A stretch of 64,000 bases of DNA from Acanthosepion lycidas (Eukaryota; Mollusca; Cephalopoda; Sepiida; Sepiidae). Positions 21,751 through 34,357 of this stretch are shown here, piece after piece. Location: positions 81,978,733 to 82,042,732 of the forward strand of contig OZ010574.1 in the NCBI GenBank assembly GCA_963932145.1, given 5' to 3'. The first letter of the stretch is position 1. Each line of letters opens with the position of its first letter. The notes below the pieces were generated by a model that did not search any database, was not told the DNA's origin, and saw only the letters and a list, made by a program, of their open reading frames with translations. A program made the position numbers and the translations under genes.

Positions 21751-23059
21751 TAGTAATTATTGAGAAATCTTTGTAAAGTGAGATTTATCACCACTAGGTG
21801 AATTTCTCTACTTTCCAGTTTCTGACATCAACTGCTCCATCCCAAAAGTATACAATACTATCTTATTAATGTTGCAAGCTAATTTCTCATTACTTGTATG
21901 GCCATTTTGACTTTGTTGAGAAGAAAACATTTTAAAGGATAATATTCTGAATATCTCATTTTTCAAATTGCAATGGCAAAGAGCAAAAGGCCTTACGTTA
22001 ACACTTTGTTTGGGTCAACTTCTGTGATTGCTCCCATCTATGACAAACTTGAATACACAAAATTTTAGGAGAGGTGGGGTTTTTGTGTGCAGAGTACACA
22101 CACAGCAAAAACAAGCAACTACATAATTACATTTTGAATCTTGGAAAGCTTTGAATGAATACCAATGATTGCGTCAATTATCATAAGGTTTTACAAACTG
22201 ATTAATTGGAATATTTTAGAAGTATTTTTTTTATTATTCCAAGAATGATTCAGAGTCTTATCCTTATCTTTGTTGCTTTCATCATTGTTTCGATTTGTTC
22301 ACTCTACAAATTTCTTCATGTTTATTTCTTACTTAGTAATATACAAAGAAATATAAATAGAATTTTTTTTCTTAACTTCCACACAACTGTTTTTTTGGCT
22401 TTTATCATTTCAATTTGAATAAATTCATTGATCTGTCTGCGAAAGTTTCTTGTTGCACTGTTGAAAAATCATTTAGATAAGTCATTATATTTGATTTGAA
22501 ACTTACTGTCCTCTTAAAGTAAATAAAACAAAAAGAAAGCCTAAGACAAATTGTACATGTGTCTGTTTTTTAATTTATTTTTTTACTAAGAAAAATAGTT
22601 ACAAGAGATAGACTCTCAAACACATTGTACAAAACAGATTTACTGTAAAGAAGTTAAAATCAAATAAAACAGTCTGCTTGCTTTATTATGTCTACTTGTT
22701 TTCCTTTCCATTTTTCAACCAATACCAAACTAAATGACAATGGATTGCAAGTAGGTTAGCCCTGGCAACACCAGATAACCTTACTTGAGAAAAAAACAAC
22801 CTTTTATGAGTGCTATATTATACTGGAATAATGTTTGGACAAGTTCTGGGGCTTCTCACATTCTGAGGACTTCATAGATTAAACAGCTTAATAAAAAAAA
22901 AAAATTTGGAGGTAGCCAGACTGTGTCTGATGTATTTATTTTCTTTTTAATCAATTCAAATATGGATGTGATACATTTTATGCTTTTCTTTTAAGTATCA
23001 ACATTGACAGGTGAAAAATAAACAAAAAGGTGAAAAGGAGAAGCAACCAACATTAACAA
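21374..23059. other. AT-rich, no recognisable gene
   Basis: A long T-run lies at 21717-21748. No coding or RNA gene supported. Confidence 0.6.
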
Positions 23060-23265
23060 ACTACCACCCATTTAAAGCCACTTTACAGCATGGAAAATGG
23101 AATCAGTGAGTAGAATTCAAATTTTGACCTAGTCTGTTGCATTCAATTTCACACATATGCTCATCCTAAATCTATTTATGCCCCAAGCTGGGTAGACTCA
23201 AACTTTCTGCCAATAAATTCAAAATATCTACAGGAAACCAATCCACTATCTTTACCAAGAATTCA
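23060..23265 (+). repeat. SINE family S2, degenerate copy
   Basis: GTGAGTAGAATTCAAATTTTG (B-box remnant) is followed by CTAGTCTGTTGCATTCAATT and CACACATATGC, the same order as in the S2 copies at 53222 and 61530. The A box is weak. Confidence 0.5.
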
Positions 23266-26200
23266 TGACAATTTAAAGATAATAATGAAAAGGAATTCAT
23301 GGTGAGATATGATTGCTTATGTCCTTAAGTGATATGGCATTAATTATTAATGTCAGTGATGAGAATGCAGGTATTTTTTGTTAAATCTATTATTAAATAG
23401 GATGTAATGGTGAAAGTCCTTGTAACCAATGTATATTGGCCATGGTGTACTATAATATAGAATACCATTGTATTGCCTCTAATTGCCCTTTTGTTATATA
23501 ACAAGACAACAAAAATAACTTATCTGCTACCCAGACAATTGATGCTATATGAAACTAAGTTATTTATGCTGATTCTGAAATGTCAGGTTTTTGTGAAATC
23601 TACATTATATATTTAGGTTCAAGTTGCATAGTATATGAATAGTATTGTTGCATGAGGCTACTGCTGATTGTTACTGGCCTTGTTTAGATGTTTGAATAAA
23701 GACATTTACTGCTAATCATCTTCAAAGGAAAGAGAAGGTGATGTGCTGGCAGCAAATGAGAGAAAGAAAGTGCAAACAATCCTTCATATGCTCCAGATTG
23801 AGGAAATTTAAATACAATTTAATAATAATAATAATAGCAATTAAGTAAAAGAGAAAGGATCTTCTTAGAAGGATTAAACAAAATCTATAGAAAGTCTAGA
23901 GAAGCAAAGTTTAACAAAGCAAATGTCCATATATGTGTAAGTGTGTAATATATGTAGGTGTGAGATATATATATATATATATATCATCAATCAGCTGAAA
24001 AATTTACTTGTATTAATCATATATATGTGTGCATATATATATATTTATGGATAAAAGTAACTCACTTAGGAAATTCTTTTTTTTCTGTAATCGATATAAT
24101 TAGGTGTTTGAGTAAGGTGTTTGATCTCTCTGTATAGTATGAGTGCCTGGATGAAAAGACTTTCTTCAGTGTCTTGTAAGTGAATGTGCCATGTCTACTT
24201 GCTGTGAGTACTTTTTGTGTGCACTTGCTGTCAGTTGTCATGAGTGGCTTTTGTCTGTTCTTATATAGGCTTGAGATAAGCATCAAATGAAAGCCAAAAT
24301 TGAATATTTTTTATCTTGTTTCTGTTGGTTGGGAAGTGTTACTTGTTTATGTAGGGAGACACCAAGTCTACTTTCACATGTCTGTTTTTAGACTTTGTGA
24401 AATTGTAGATTTATTTATTTTGTATTTGATATCTTGAGAAAAGCTTTCTTTTGGACTTGTGCACTGAGCTAATCTCCTGTTGGAGAAAGCAGTTGAAGTT
24501 ACTCATCATGTTTGAGTTGAATTAACCTTGATACTTCAATTTGATCTTTGATACATTTTCCTAGAACCTGTGACAATTTTCATCACTTATGGCACCCAGA
24601 TCTGTTAGGGAAAAAGATCACAATGAAAATGTAAGAAGTGCATTTTAACAGACTTTTGACATTCCATTCTTTGATACACTGTTAGCCTGTTGCTTATTAA
24701 ATCTGAATAGTTTCCAGCTTTGCAACTAATATGAATTGATACTAACATAATATTAATGTAACACTTACCTTGAATATGGTCTATGGCCATATCTCAAAAA
24801 TGTCATTTGTTTGAACAACCATGAATACAGATTCAGAATCAACACTCAATTTCCAGCATCATTTGTCTGGGTTTTCAGATAAAAGAAAATTTGTTGTTTC
24901 TTACTCTGTATAATATATAAGGTCTCACCAGTTTATATTATAGGATCTTGATTTTCTTGAACAGTTCTGTGTATAGATTCAGAGTATTTTAAGTTAGTCT
25001 GAAACACATGCTAAATCTTTGCATGTACATTTTGAGTCTGCTTTGTAAATGTGATGCTTGTATAATTCATAGTGATTACTGTTAAAATCTTTGTAAATTC
25101 CTAGATTTTGAATACTGATTTTTAAAACAAGCAAGCACTCCACACTTGAACGATAGGAACAACATAATCTTCTTGCCTTCACTTATTACCATTTATTTTC
25201 AATCTAAATGAAGCTAAACTTAATAAATCTCTCAGATGCATATAAAATATGTGTTTTAAATAGGAATGAGTGTGGGGAACCTCAGTTTGTTTCTCATTAA
25301 CAGATTTTGTTTTAACTGCATAATCCTGGATTTGAAAAGTAGATTGCCTCTTGGATTCAGATCTGGAATGTAAGAGATTTGATTTGTGAAAAAAGAAATT
25401 AGAATTTTATTATTGGATAGTAAAGCAAATATGTTGAATAAAATCTAATAAGGTAGGGGGTGGCAGGATGGCTATAGATTTATATTATATATGAGCATTA
25501 TTTTTATTTATTTATTTTTTTTTTTGTATGTGTGTAAAGTTTTTCACACTGCATGCATACTACATGGATTCCAGACAGATGGGCTGGGAAGCAACACTTC
25601 TGAAATGAGGTAAAGTGCACGGATATTCGGACTCGAAACAGAAGTACTGATCTATGTAAATAATCCTGTTATTTTTTATGTGTAAATATGAATGAAAAAT
25701 AATCGTATTATTGATTATGTATTGACTTAGAGCATTGCGATAAAAAGCAACAATAATATGATGGAGTAAATCTAGTAATAAAATAAGTTATAATGAAAAA
25801 GGTATTGACTCTGTGTTGTGATAAAATGAAAAACAAAACAGTCCAATAAAAAAAAAAAATCATTAAATAAAAGTCAAAGAACTTTTAAAGAGAATTTTAA
25901 AAATTGAAATATTTTTGAAAATTAATCAGACACTATTGGGGCAAAGATATTACTGGTGGTAAGTTTAGTCATGTACAATATATGCAGAGCTTTCTCTATT
26001 TCTCTTTCTTCTTGGAATATAAAAAATTATTTCCTTTAACTAAATTTTTCATTATAATGACAAGTGGCTAAAACATTCTTGGCCCAACCATGATGTCTGT
26101 CCGAAAAATAACCCAGTGCTTGGTCATTTGATCAGGATTAGGGAAGTGGACTGAACCAGAAACTTTTCAACATCATCTCATGTGATTTAAGTTGCAGTGT

Positions 26201-27471
26201 ATTTTTATAATTTTTATGACAATATGAACAAATACTCCTGTTTTTAGTATCAGACAGATCATGTCTCCATGGAAAATTAAAAAAAAAAAAAAAAAACCAT
26301 AAAGGCCTTCCTCTCTGCATCTGTCCTTACTTTTTCAAAATTTCAAAATCCCAGGTAGCTAGGATATCCACTTAGCAAATGTCAAAGACAATCATTCTGC
26401 CTTTGTTTTTTTTTTCTTCCCATGACATTTGTATGAACTGATGTTTTTCAAAGTTCTCTACCTTCACTTGGATAGAAAGGAAATGGAATTGACCTCTGAT
26501 ATCGATGACTGTTTTATTATAAGTTTTAAAAATGCAAATAATACTCACTTAAGACAACCTTTTGCATGTTATTTACTTTATTCTGTTTAGGCTAAACATT
26601 CATTTTCTGGTGGCATAAAAATGTTTGAATTGTATCAATGCCAATTGCCATATTTGATGACAGTGTAGATTTGCTATTATTTATTTTGTTTTTATATATA
26701 TCTTGGTAATGGAGCAAAATATTTCTTTCCATTTCTTTTTTTTTTTTTGTTTTTTTTTTTTTTTTTCTGTCTCATTTATATAACATTTTGCCATTGTTGT
26801 TTGGCAACCTGAAAATGGTAAGAGATCAACATCATCACTTGATACGGAAGGGAACCAAACACTTGACTGGTGAAAATGTCAGCTGTAGGGAGGCATGTCC
26901 TAAAAATGAAACCAGAGACTGGCAAAAAGCATGGGATGCGGATGTCCTGCTAAATAAATACCAATTGCAGAGTAGAGAAAGACAGACACAGTGACCGGGG
27001 GTTGGATGGAGAGAAAACTATAGTTTACGTTTATAGAAGAGTACATTAGGTATTTGATAGATCTGCTTCAAGGTTCTGTAAGAAATATTCATTCTTCAAT
27101 ATCCTTGACATTATCATCAGTATGGAATAGTTACATTCAGCTGATTGAAAATATCTGTTTTCATTTATGTTCTCATCTAAATTGAGCTTCTTTTAATTAG
27201 GTGTTCTCCAAAGAAAATCAAATTATATTGTATTTCCATATTTTTAAGCTATAAAAAAACTAAAACTCCTTGATTATATCCAACAAATCCAGTTTTCCAG
27301 TTTGTATCCAAATCAAAAGAAAGTTGAGAACAAATACAAGTGAGTTCAAAAATTCGGTTGTTTTTCTGAATATATTTTCTTTATTTTTAAAAGTTGAATT
27401 TTTATTTTTTTTTACAGATAAATAAACTAAGAAAATTTCATAAAGAACATTAAAACATTGAACATTATTCT

Positions 27472-27503
<32 letters not shown>

Positions 27504-27867
27504 GCTATAAAACAGGAAATTTATCATAAAAATTTACCCATTTTGACTACTTGGAGATATTGTCAATTATGGAGGTAAAAAATATGTAAAATAACTCATA
27601 AAACCGGAAATTTACCATAACAATTATTTAACTATTTATATTGTCAATTATGGAGGTGAAAAATATTTGAAAAATAAAAAATTCTTATCTATGAATTCCT
27701 TTTATACTTTCAATTTTTTTTCTTACCCCTAATGAATCTGCAAGTATAAAAATGGTCAATTGAGATAAATATGTTAGATTCTTTTGTTTTACCAAAGAAC
27801 TGGTTGGAGATTATCAGATTATAATATGAGAAAAGATCCTTTTTAACTAATAAAACTTAATTAATCT
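23266..27867. other. AT-rich, no recognisable gene
   Basis: No gene or element recognised over 4.6 kb. Minor items: (AT)n at 23966-23983, T-runs at 26738-26766, a GC-richer island at 26800-27000 with a 68-codon open frame of unknown meaning, and A-runs at 26279-26297 and 27474-27495. Confidence 0.55.
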
Positions 27868-28110
27868 ACTGGCATAATGGTTAAGTGACACCAAAAATGA
27901 AATTGGTGAGCTGAGTTCAAATTATAACTAAGATTATTGCATTCACTGAAAAAGACATGAATTCACTACTCCCAGATATGGTTAAAATCAAAGAGAAGAA
28001 TGGGCTCTTAGACCTTAGTATTGCAACTAGCATACACTGTCAATTTTGTATTCAAAATAGAAAAGGCAACAGAAAACCACTCTGTTAGTTTTCCCAAAAT
28101 CATTGTGACA
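27868..28110 (+). repeat. tRNA-derived SINE, family S2
   Basis: Head: TCTACTGGCATAATGGTTAA (A-box-like), then GGTGAGCTGAGTTCAAATTA (B box), followed by ATTGCATTCACTGAAAAAGA and CACTACTCCCAG..., in S2 order, and AAAAGGCAACAGAAAACCAC near the end. Confidence 0.62.
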
Positions 28111-28479
28111 ATTCATATATATTAAAGAAAAGGAAGTTGTATAGACTGTAAATTAGGAAAGGAAATAGCATTACAAATATATTTTTAAATACTAAAATGA
28201 CTTGGAAATTATCTTGATAACAAGGTTAAGTAATAGACAATGTTTGCATTTGAATTCCTGTGAAAAATATCAAGTTTGCTTGACAAACTCATCTATGCAG
28301 TTTTCCTGATACACATATGTTCGATTTTATATTGGATGAAGATGGATTGTATTCTCAAGAATTGTGAGTGAGAGTATAGTGAATTCTAAGTTTTTACTAA
28401 ACAACCTGCACACTTTCCATCATAACACATGTCCTGTACTAGTGCACCACTAGTTATAGCCTTTTTGGAATGAGAGTTT
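28111..28479. other. AT-rich spacer
   Basis: No feature supported. Confidence 0.55.
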
Positions 28480-28745
28480 TTCATCTCCTAGTTGCATGCT
28501 GGTTGTTGACTCCTATAAGAAGCTTGTCTGCACTTTGCTAACTTTCTTCAGATTGATTTTGGATTCAGATTTCCTTCTCCTAGACTGGTTGTCAAACAAA
28601 GCTCTGTCTTCCTTACTATTTAACCATAGTTGTAAGGACAAGAGGTGGATTCATACCTTTCCCAAGTATATATGCCTGTAAATGAATGTGACAAACTTGA
28701 CTGGAATTCCAACTCAGCTCTCCCATTTCTCATTCTGAGAAAAAA
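28480..28745 (-). repeat. tRNA-derived SINE, family S2, minus strand
   Basis: On the minus strand: GGGAGAGCTGAGTTGGAATT (B-box-like), GTCAAGTTTGTCACATTCAT, TATGGTTAAATAGTAAGGAA, then TTTGACAACCAGTCTAGGAG and AAGGAAATCTGAATCC. This is the fullest view of the S2 body. Confidence 0.66.
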
Positions 28746-29189
28746 CATCACCCACACATCAAACCTTACAACAGTTTGTATTCCCAATCATCCATTTGGG
28801 TACTAACCAGGTTCAGATTAGAATTCCGAGTCCAAATTGGTATACCTAAAACTTGACCCTAACAGCAAAGAGTAAACAAATGCCTTACGTCATGTTCACA
28901 CAATTGTAAATCACTTTTAAAATCATGGTAACATATTTATTAACCTTGAACAGCTTATCTAGCTATGTAAATAGAGAATGATCTGCTTTTATAATATCTG
29001 GAGTTTCCATAAAATTGATTTTACGTGTTAAATTCTCTGGCCAGTGATTTCAATTGATTTGATTATACAACAAAATCTGAAGTTGAAATATAACTTTTGA
29101 TTATTTACTTTCCTTCATTATTCTTTGCACAAAAATACTTTTTATTTCATGTTGCATTTTCACTTCTCAAAAATACATCTCTCTGTTAG
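28746..29189. other. AT-rich, no recognisable gene
   Basis: No feature supported. Confidence 0.55.
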
Positions 29190-29720
29190 CAAACTTAACG
29201 CTTTTACTGCTGTATTATTAGAGCATTGTTGCCTGGCTGTTCTGGTCTGTTTCAGAGGAAAAACAGGAAATTGCCTTTTACTTGGAATAAATGTCTATAA
29301 AGATACAGATGGCATGTTATCATTTTGGGTTCAGTTGGATACACTGCAATACAGACTAAACTAAGCAACATTCCCAACACAATATTATAAAAATACATTA
29401 TAAGACATTATTTTGAATAAAAGTTTAGGAAGGAAACCCCCATCAATGTTGGAAAGAGTGCTGACAGCTACTGGACTTGAGAAATGCATTTTCCTGAAAA
29501 ATTGTTGTAAGAGAAAGGTTTTATAAATTTCAACCAAAAGCAGTACTGGTTGCTCAGTCAATGAATGCCAAATGTTTTATGGCAAGGAAATGTTTAATAT
29601 TGCCATTATTATATGTCTGCACTGGTTTGAAAATAGCACTAACCAATAGTGTATTTATAATACAAACTCTAAGGACTAATTTTTTATTGTCTTGAAAATA
29701 TATATTGAAAGTAGGTAATG
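29190..29720 (+). repeat. Unclassified interspersed repeat R1, copy c
   Basis: Shares GTTTAGGAAGGAAACCCCCA and GAGAAAGGTTTTATAAATTT then CAACCAAAAGCAGTACTGG with copies a and b. Its outer parts, TAGAGCATTGTTGCCTGGCT at the 5' side and GGTTTGAAAATAGCACTAAC near the 3' side, recur close together at 53590-53790. This gives the best estimate of the repeat limits, about 530 bases. No LINE end precedes it here. Confidence 0.6.
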
Positions 29721-29737
29721 TAAATTTCTTAAAGTTG

Positions 29738-29960
29738 TATAAGTAAGATAGAGCACTCTACTTAGTAAGCAGATGAGTGAGGTGAGTTAATGCCCTTGAC
29801 ACAGTAGGGACAACCAAGATGGATTAAGGCCCTTTGCCACAGTTAGATACCGGTCAGGTCCAAAGAAGAGGTTAAAGTAACATGCTGCAACCAATGTCCA
29901 GTCTCAGACCATGAGGAACAAAGATATTCATAGATGACCACCTCACCTTATCTCAAAAGG
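29738..29960 (+). repeat. tRNA-derived SINE of another type (S4)
   Basis: GATAGAGCACTCTACTTAG looks like an A box and GAGGTGAGTTAATGCCC like a degenerate B box, then a body TAGATACCGGTCAGGTCCAA and CCAATGTCCAGTCTCAGACC. Only one copy is seen here, so the family assignment is tentative. Confidence 0.4.
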
Positions 29961-30130
29961 TAGAAAATCTTGTAGAGTGCAAAACCTCATTAACCTCACA
30001 GTACCATGTTTATGTTATGTTATTCTTTGCCATTTGTTTCATTTTAATAAAAATGGTAAACATATTTTGATGCACTTCTTTTCATTTCCCTTTTTAGTAG
30101 CTCATATTCTGGGAGCTCCTTGATAGTCCA

Positions 30131-30166
<36 letters not shown>

Positions 30167-31257
30167 TCACACACACAGTTAAAGTTTTACAAAGACTTGA
30201 AATTATTCGACTTGTTGTATGTGTCCTTGTTGTATGGAAAAAAATCCCAGTTTTTAAACTTGAATGAAAATTAACTGATTATATATTTTATGAAACAGTT
30301 TCTCAGAGAATTAAATCTATATTGAATGAATGTTGTTCTAATAAATATCTTTGCAGATAATCATCTATCATTAAGAAAATCAAGAACCATGGGAGATTTT
30401 CTTAATGCATGAATGGTGTTATTATTAACAAAACTGACTTTTAGTTGTTGATCATCTCTGTTGATCCTCTTTCAGAGTTGCTTAAATTTCTTATTAAATA
30501 AATAATAGCAGATATCGCATTTTCAGTTAATAATCAGGTATTTTTAAACTGACATCCAGGCAACATTGCTACTAATATTTATTCACTTCAAAAACAGTCA
30601 AGAGAATGAACACCAAAGATTTGTAATTTTGTATGAGTATTTTCTTAATTTTGATCTAAATCCTGTATTTTTGTTTCTTCATTCAACATCTGATAACTAT
30701 CTTGTTCATTTTAATGATTATGCTTGAAATTAATTTTTCCTGTCTGATTTAGTCCCCTTTTTTATCAAATCTAAGTGCACATCTACATTTTGTCTGAAAC
30801 TTTGTCAGTTTTTAAAAAAGAATATCTTGTATTTTTTCTTTGATTTACACAAGAATATTTGGTCGTTTTTCACTTGAAACTTCATTTTATATATAGAAAG
30901 TATTTGCATGAAAATCAAAAAATGGTTAACATAACAAACAAATTGATATATTTAATTTTTGCATTTTTTGCTTTGCTTGAATTTTTCTACAATTTTTAAA
31001 ACTTAATCATCTGTGAACACAGATATAAACTGGATACCTTTTTTTTAAAAATATTTTTGTTATTATAGATGCAGGTTAAAATTGATTCAATACTCTGTTC
31101 AATTTCACATTGCAGTTTACATTATCAGCCACTTTTAATTTTTAATAAAGAATTCCAGAAAATATTTGCACTATTAATGTGTCAGATATTTCATATAATA
31201 TTTATCAATTCTAGTAGAATACAGGAAACTCTTATAATGTGCTGAGTTTTATTAATT
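29961..31257. other. AT-rich, no recognisable gene; short (AT)n-(AC)n
   Basis: A microsatellite lies at 30132-30177. Nothing else supported. Confidence 0.6.
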
Positions 31258-31725
31258 TTTTTCTTTTTAATCATTTCTCCCCCAAGGGGTTACTGAAAGT
31301 GAAAAATTGCTATTAAGGAGAGAAGTCAGGGAAAGGAGAGGATTCAAAGAGACATAAAAAGATGATTGAAATTGCATCCAATTTTTTGAAGATCAATTGT
31401 TGACTGGAAAGCAAGAAGCCAGAAGAGAGTTCTACAAGCAGAAAGTACAAGAGAAGAAATTGTTAGAATAGAACTTAGGTTTATATCTAGCAATTTCAAG
31501 TGTAAATTGATTAGACATTGTGGCCAATTTAATACTATGCTTAAATCTGTGAGAATGTAACTGAAGCTGAGATCCTAGATCAGGACCAGTAACATTGCAG
31601 ATTTTTCTTTAAATTTTATCAAGAATCTCTAGATACATAGCAGACACACCACAATATTCAATGCAGGCATAAATGGTTGCCTTATAAAATCCATAGATTT
31701 TACCATATTTTCTAAGTTTCACATG
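31258..31725 (-). pseudogene. LINE 3' end, minus strand (same family as 120-839)
   Basis: Read from 31725 downward: CIEYCGVSAMYLEILDKI, CNVTGPDLGSQLQ, LATMSNQFTLEIARYKPKFY, SNNFFSCTFCL, NSLLASCFPV. The order matches the tails at 10340 and 44300. The 3' terminus reads CCTTGGGGGAGAAATGATTA plus A-runs at 31258-31290, equal to the GGGGTGAAATGATT-poly(A) end of the other copies. No RT core remains. Confidence 0.74.
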
Positions 31726-31729
31726 ATTA

Positions 31730-32600
31730 ACTAGGTTAATGAAACTGCAAGAAATATATTTTTAGATGTTGTTCATCTATTAATTTTGTGAGCTGTTGTA
31801 TTTCTTCATATGACATAAATGATGGAACATTTAGAATAGAATTCCAAATTTGATCTTTACTAGTAAAGTTGCTGTTCACTAATGTAAATCTTATTAGAAT
31901 GCTCAAGAAATTTTCAATTTGTTTAGCATCAGGCAAACAAGCCAACCACTTAATCAAATGAGTATCTTTGTAACCCATTCAGGGGCTCATTAGTTTTCAA
32001 TGTTGAACATGGAACATTGTCATTCATAAAAATAATCTCTCTGACTGTATTTGAATTCTTCAATCAAGAATCTATGTTTGCCTTCAAAAAATCAATTTAT
32101 CTGAGCTATCATCTTGAAATCATCTGGGACTTCCACTTCTGCCTTGTTGATGACTCAATCTGTAAGTATGAGTTCAACCAGTAGTCACCTACGTAACCTT
32201 TTCTCAATCCATCTGGTTCAGCAAGAATAGCATGTCATTCATTAGTGAAAAGAATGGTTGAAAAATTGGTCTTCCTGGATCCTGATGCCTATTTCCCTTG
32301 ATTTTTCCATAATGATGTCTTTTAATGGAGGCTAAGTGTTCACTTTCATTAATTATGTCACCTGATTTGGACTTTGAGATTTTGTGCTTTTCAATATTTC
32401 TTGACTACCATGGAGATGGATGTTTTTTGATATAAATTCTCTCTTGATATAAGAAAAATTGATGAAATAAAATTCTCACCTTTGTCTTATCAGGCTTCCA
32501 TCAGACATTCAGAATCTTCAATGTTCAGTGGTACCTGCCAATCATTTTTGCAATTTTCAACAGCATTTTACTTTTTGTAAGCTCTGAAGAAATTAAATTA
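31730..32600 (-). pseudogene. Second Tc1-like transposase pseudogene (about DD34E spacing)
   Basis: Read from 32600 downward. ILFTNE, followed by HAILAEPDGLRKGYV, is the first catalytic block with Asp replaced by Asn. REIIFMNDNVPC is the second block with Asp kept. After a frameshift MGYKDTHLIKWLACLPDAKQ, then IENF carries the third acidic residue (Glu kept), with about 33-34 residues between second and third sites. The tail FTSKDQIWNSILNVPSFMSY matches the usual C-terminal helices. Stops and frameshifts make it inactive. Distinct from the element at 6645: different spacing and sequence. Confidence 0.75.
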
Positions 32601-33839
32601 TTTTCTTTATCTATTAATTCAGCCTTATGACTCATTTATATACTTCAAACTTGGAATTTGTCTATTAATTTGAGACTTGGAAATTCAAAATATTTCATAT
32701 AAATGCTGTTTTCTTTTTTCATTTGCATAGAATGAACCAGCCTTCATTTTAAATGCACAGATAGATGTTGCCATGATTCAGCAAATAAACCTTTAGATTC
32801 CATTAAGTATTTATTTTGCATATCAATAAAACCTGATGTGGTTAATCATGTTAAATGCAGTGGATAATTATATTAAACTTGAGTCTAAATTGTTATTTAA
32901 ACATTAGAATACTTTTTAGTGAAATAACTTTCATAAAATGTTTCTTGTTTAAAAAAAAAAAGAGCTGTATTCTTTTTTTGTAAGTTTGAAAGAAAGAAAA
33001 AATTCAACTTGGGTTTTCAAAATTGATTTTATTCCATTGACAACCAAAATCTACTGAACACTTAGTACATTTTCAAAAGATAGACGAGTAAACTTTTTGT
33101 AACGGTTTTTGATTTCATTTCAATTTAACTTCCATTTTCTTTCTCTCTTTATTACTTTCGCAAAAGCTTTTGTGAGCACCATGGGCCATTCTGTTCATAA
33201 TTTTTTTCATTTTTAAGATTTGTTTTATTATAAATATTCTTTATTAAAATTTAGTATTTATTAAATTTTAGTATCAGCTTTTGTCTGAGTATCGAATCTA
33301 CTTCGCTTCAAGGTCTTGTATCCAATAAACAAGATTTTCATATTTTTTTATTTAATTAATTTATAAGAAAAACAGGGTATATTGCGTAAACTGGTTTACC
33401 ATTCAGTTTTAAATTGCCTTAATGTTAGGAATAGTTTACTAAAATAAATATATTACTTAAACATTTATATATCAATAATCCTGATATAACATTTATATTA
33501 TTTATGCTTTTGTATACCATTTTTTTTCTAAACCCTATAATACATATAGAATTATTGTCTAATTATCATCAATTTTGATTGATGCTGCTTTATGATGTGA
33601 AGAACCTCATTTTGTATGTATTCTATGATTTCCTTAGATTAACTTGCTTTGTCATTAAATTATTATTTCTCTCTTCAGTCAGACTAACATGCTCTCATCT
33701 TTATTGTTTTACTCAGAGCATTTTCCTTTTTATGTCCTTCAGAATTATTTAGGTGTCTGTTGTACTTAGTAAATGTCTCAGAATTTAATAAAATTGAAAT
33801 AATTAATTTTTAGCAAATAGTTTGGGATCCAACGTCTGT
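32601..33839. other. AT-rich, no clear gene
   Basis: May include decayed downstream pol sequence of Gypsy element A at 33600-33839, but I could not read firm motifs. Confidence 0.5.
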
Positions 33840-34071
33840 AGTAAGCAAGCATTCCAATGATTCTACTCTGAGATTGCCTGGAGGAGGGGAGTTCTTATAG
33901 AGGGTCTCATTCTTTCAGGATTTGATCTATTGTCCCTTTACTTACTTTATAACCCAGAAAATTTTATTTTTTGTTACTCTGTAGACACAGTTATACTCAT
34001 TTAAAGTGAGACCATGCTTTTCAATCAGTGCTTTGATTCTGGCCAAGTTAGTGTCTTTCATTAATACCACA
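33840..34071 (-). pseudogene. Gypsy element A: RT C-terminal part, downstream of the nested insertion
   Basis: Read from 34071 downward: VVLMKDTNLARIKALIEKHG, LTLNEYNCVYRVTKNKIFWV. This is the region following the RT YxDD box in Ty3/Gypsy pol, and it continues the frame that stops at 35981 (FTYIDN). The two parts were separated by insertion of element B. Stops follow quickly. Confidence 0.72.
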
Positions 34072-34357
34072 AGTAATCTCTTTCCAGCTGACAAAATCTC
34101 TCTATACAAGCAGCACCACATTCACAAGTGAACTCTATTCTTTCTTGTGTCATGTTTTTATGCCTAGCTGATCTCGCAAAAAAATTTGCATGCACTCAAC
34201 CACTCTTGGGAATTCTCCTAGCTCCAAGACTATTTCTTTCTTAAATTAAGGTGTCATGGCGGCCATATTTCTTTTTGCTTTGCATTCCTTCACTCGTTTT
34301 GCATGCCAGGCATATGTGTGCTCGCTTTGCTACATGAGGTAAGTTGTCTTCTCTTCT
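34072..34357 (-). mobile_element. Gypsy element B: 3' LTR
   Basis: Direct-repeat partner of 35700-35980. On the minus strand it begins AGAAGAGAAGACAACTTACC and ends GGAAAGAGATTACT, so the ends are AG...CT as in insect Gypsy/17.6-type LTRs rather than TG...CA. A purine-rich stretch (GATCAGGGAGGAG) just upstream on the minus strand would serve as polypurine tract. The LTR pair has many scattered differences, indicating an old insertion. Confidence 0.78.

Noticed and set aside
24062-25182. Cluster of three minus-strand open frames as exons of one gene
   Set aside because: The frames lack recognisable domains and have no consistent splice-like junctions; composition equals the background.
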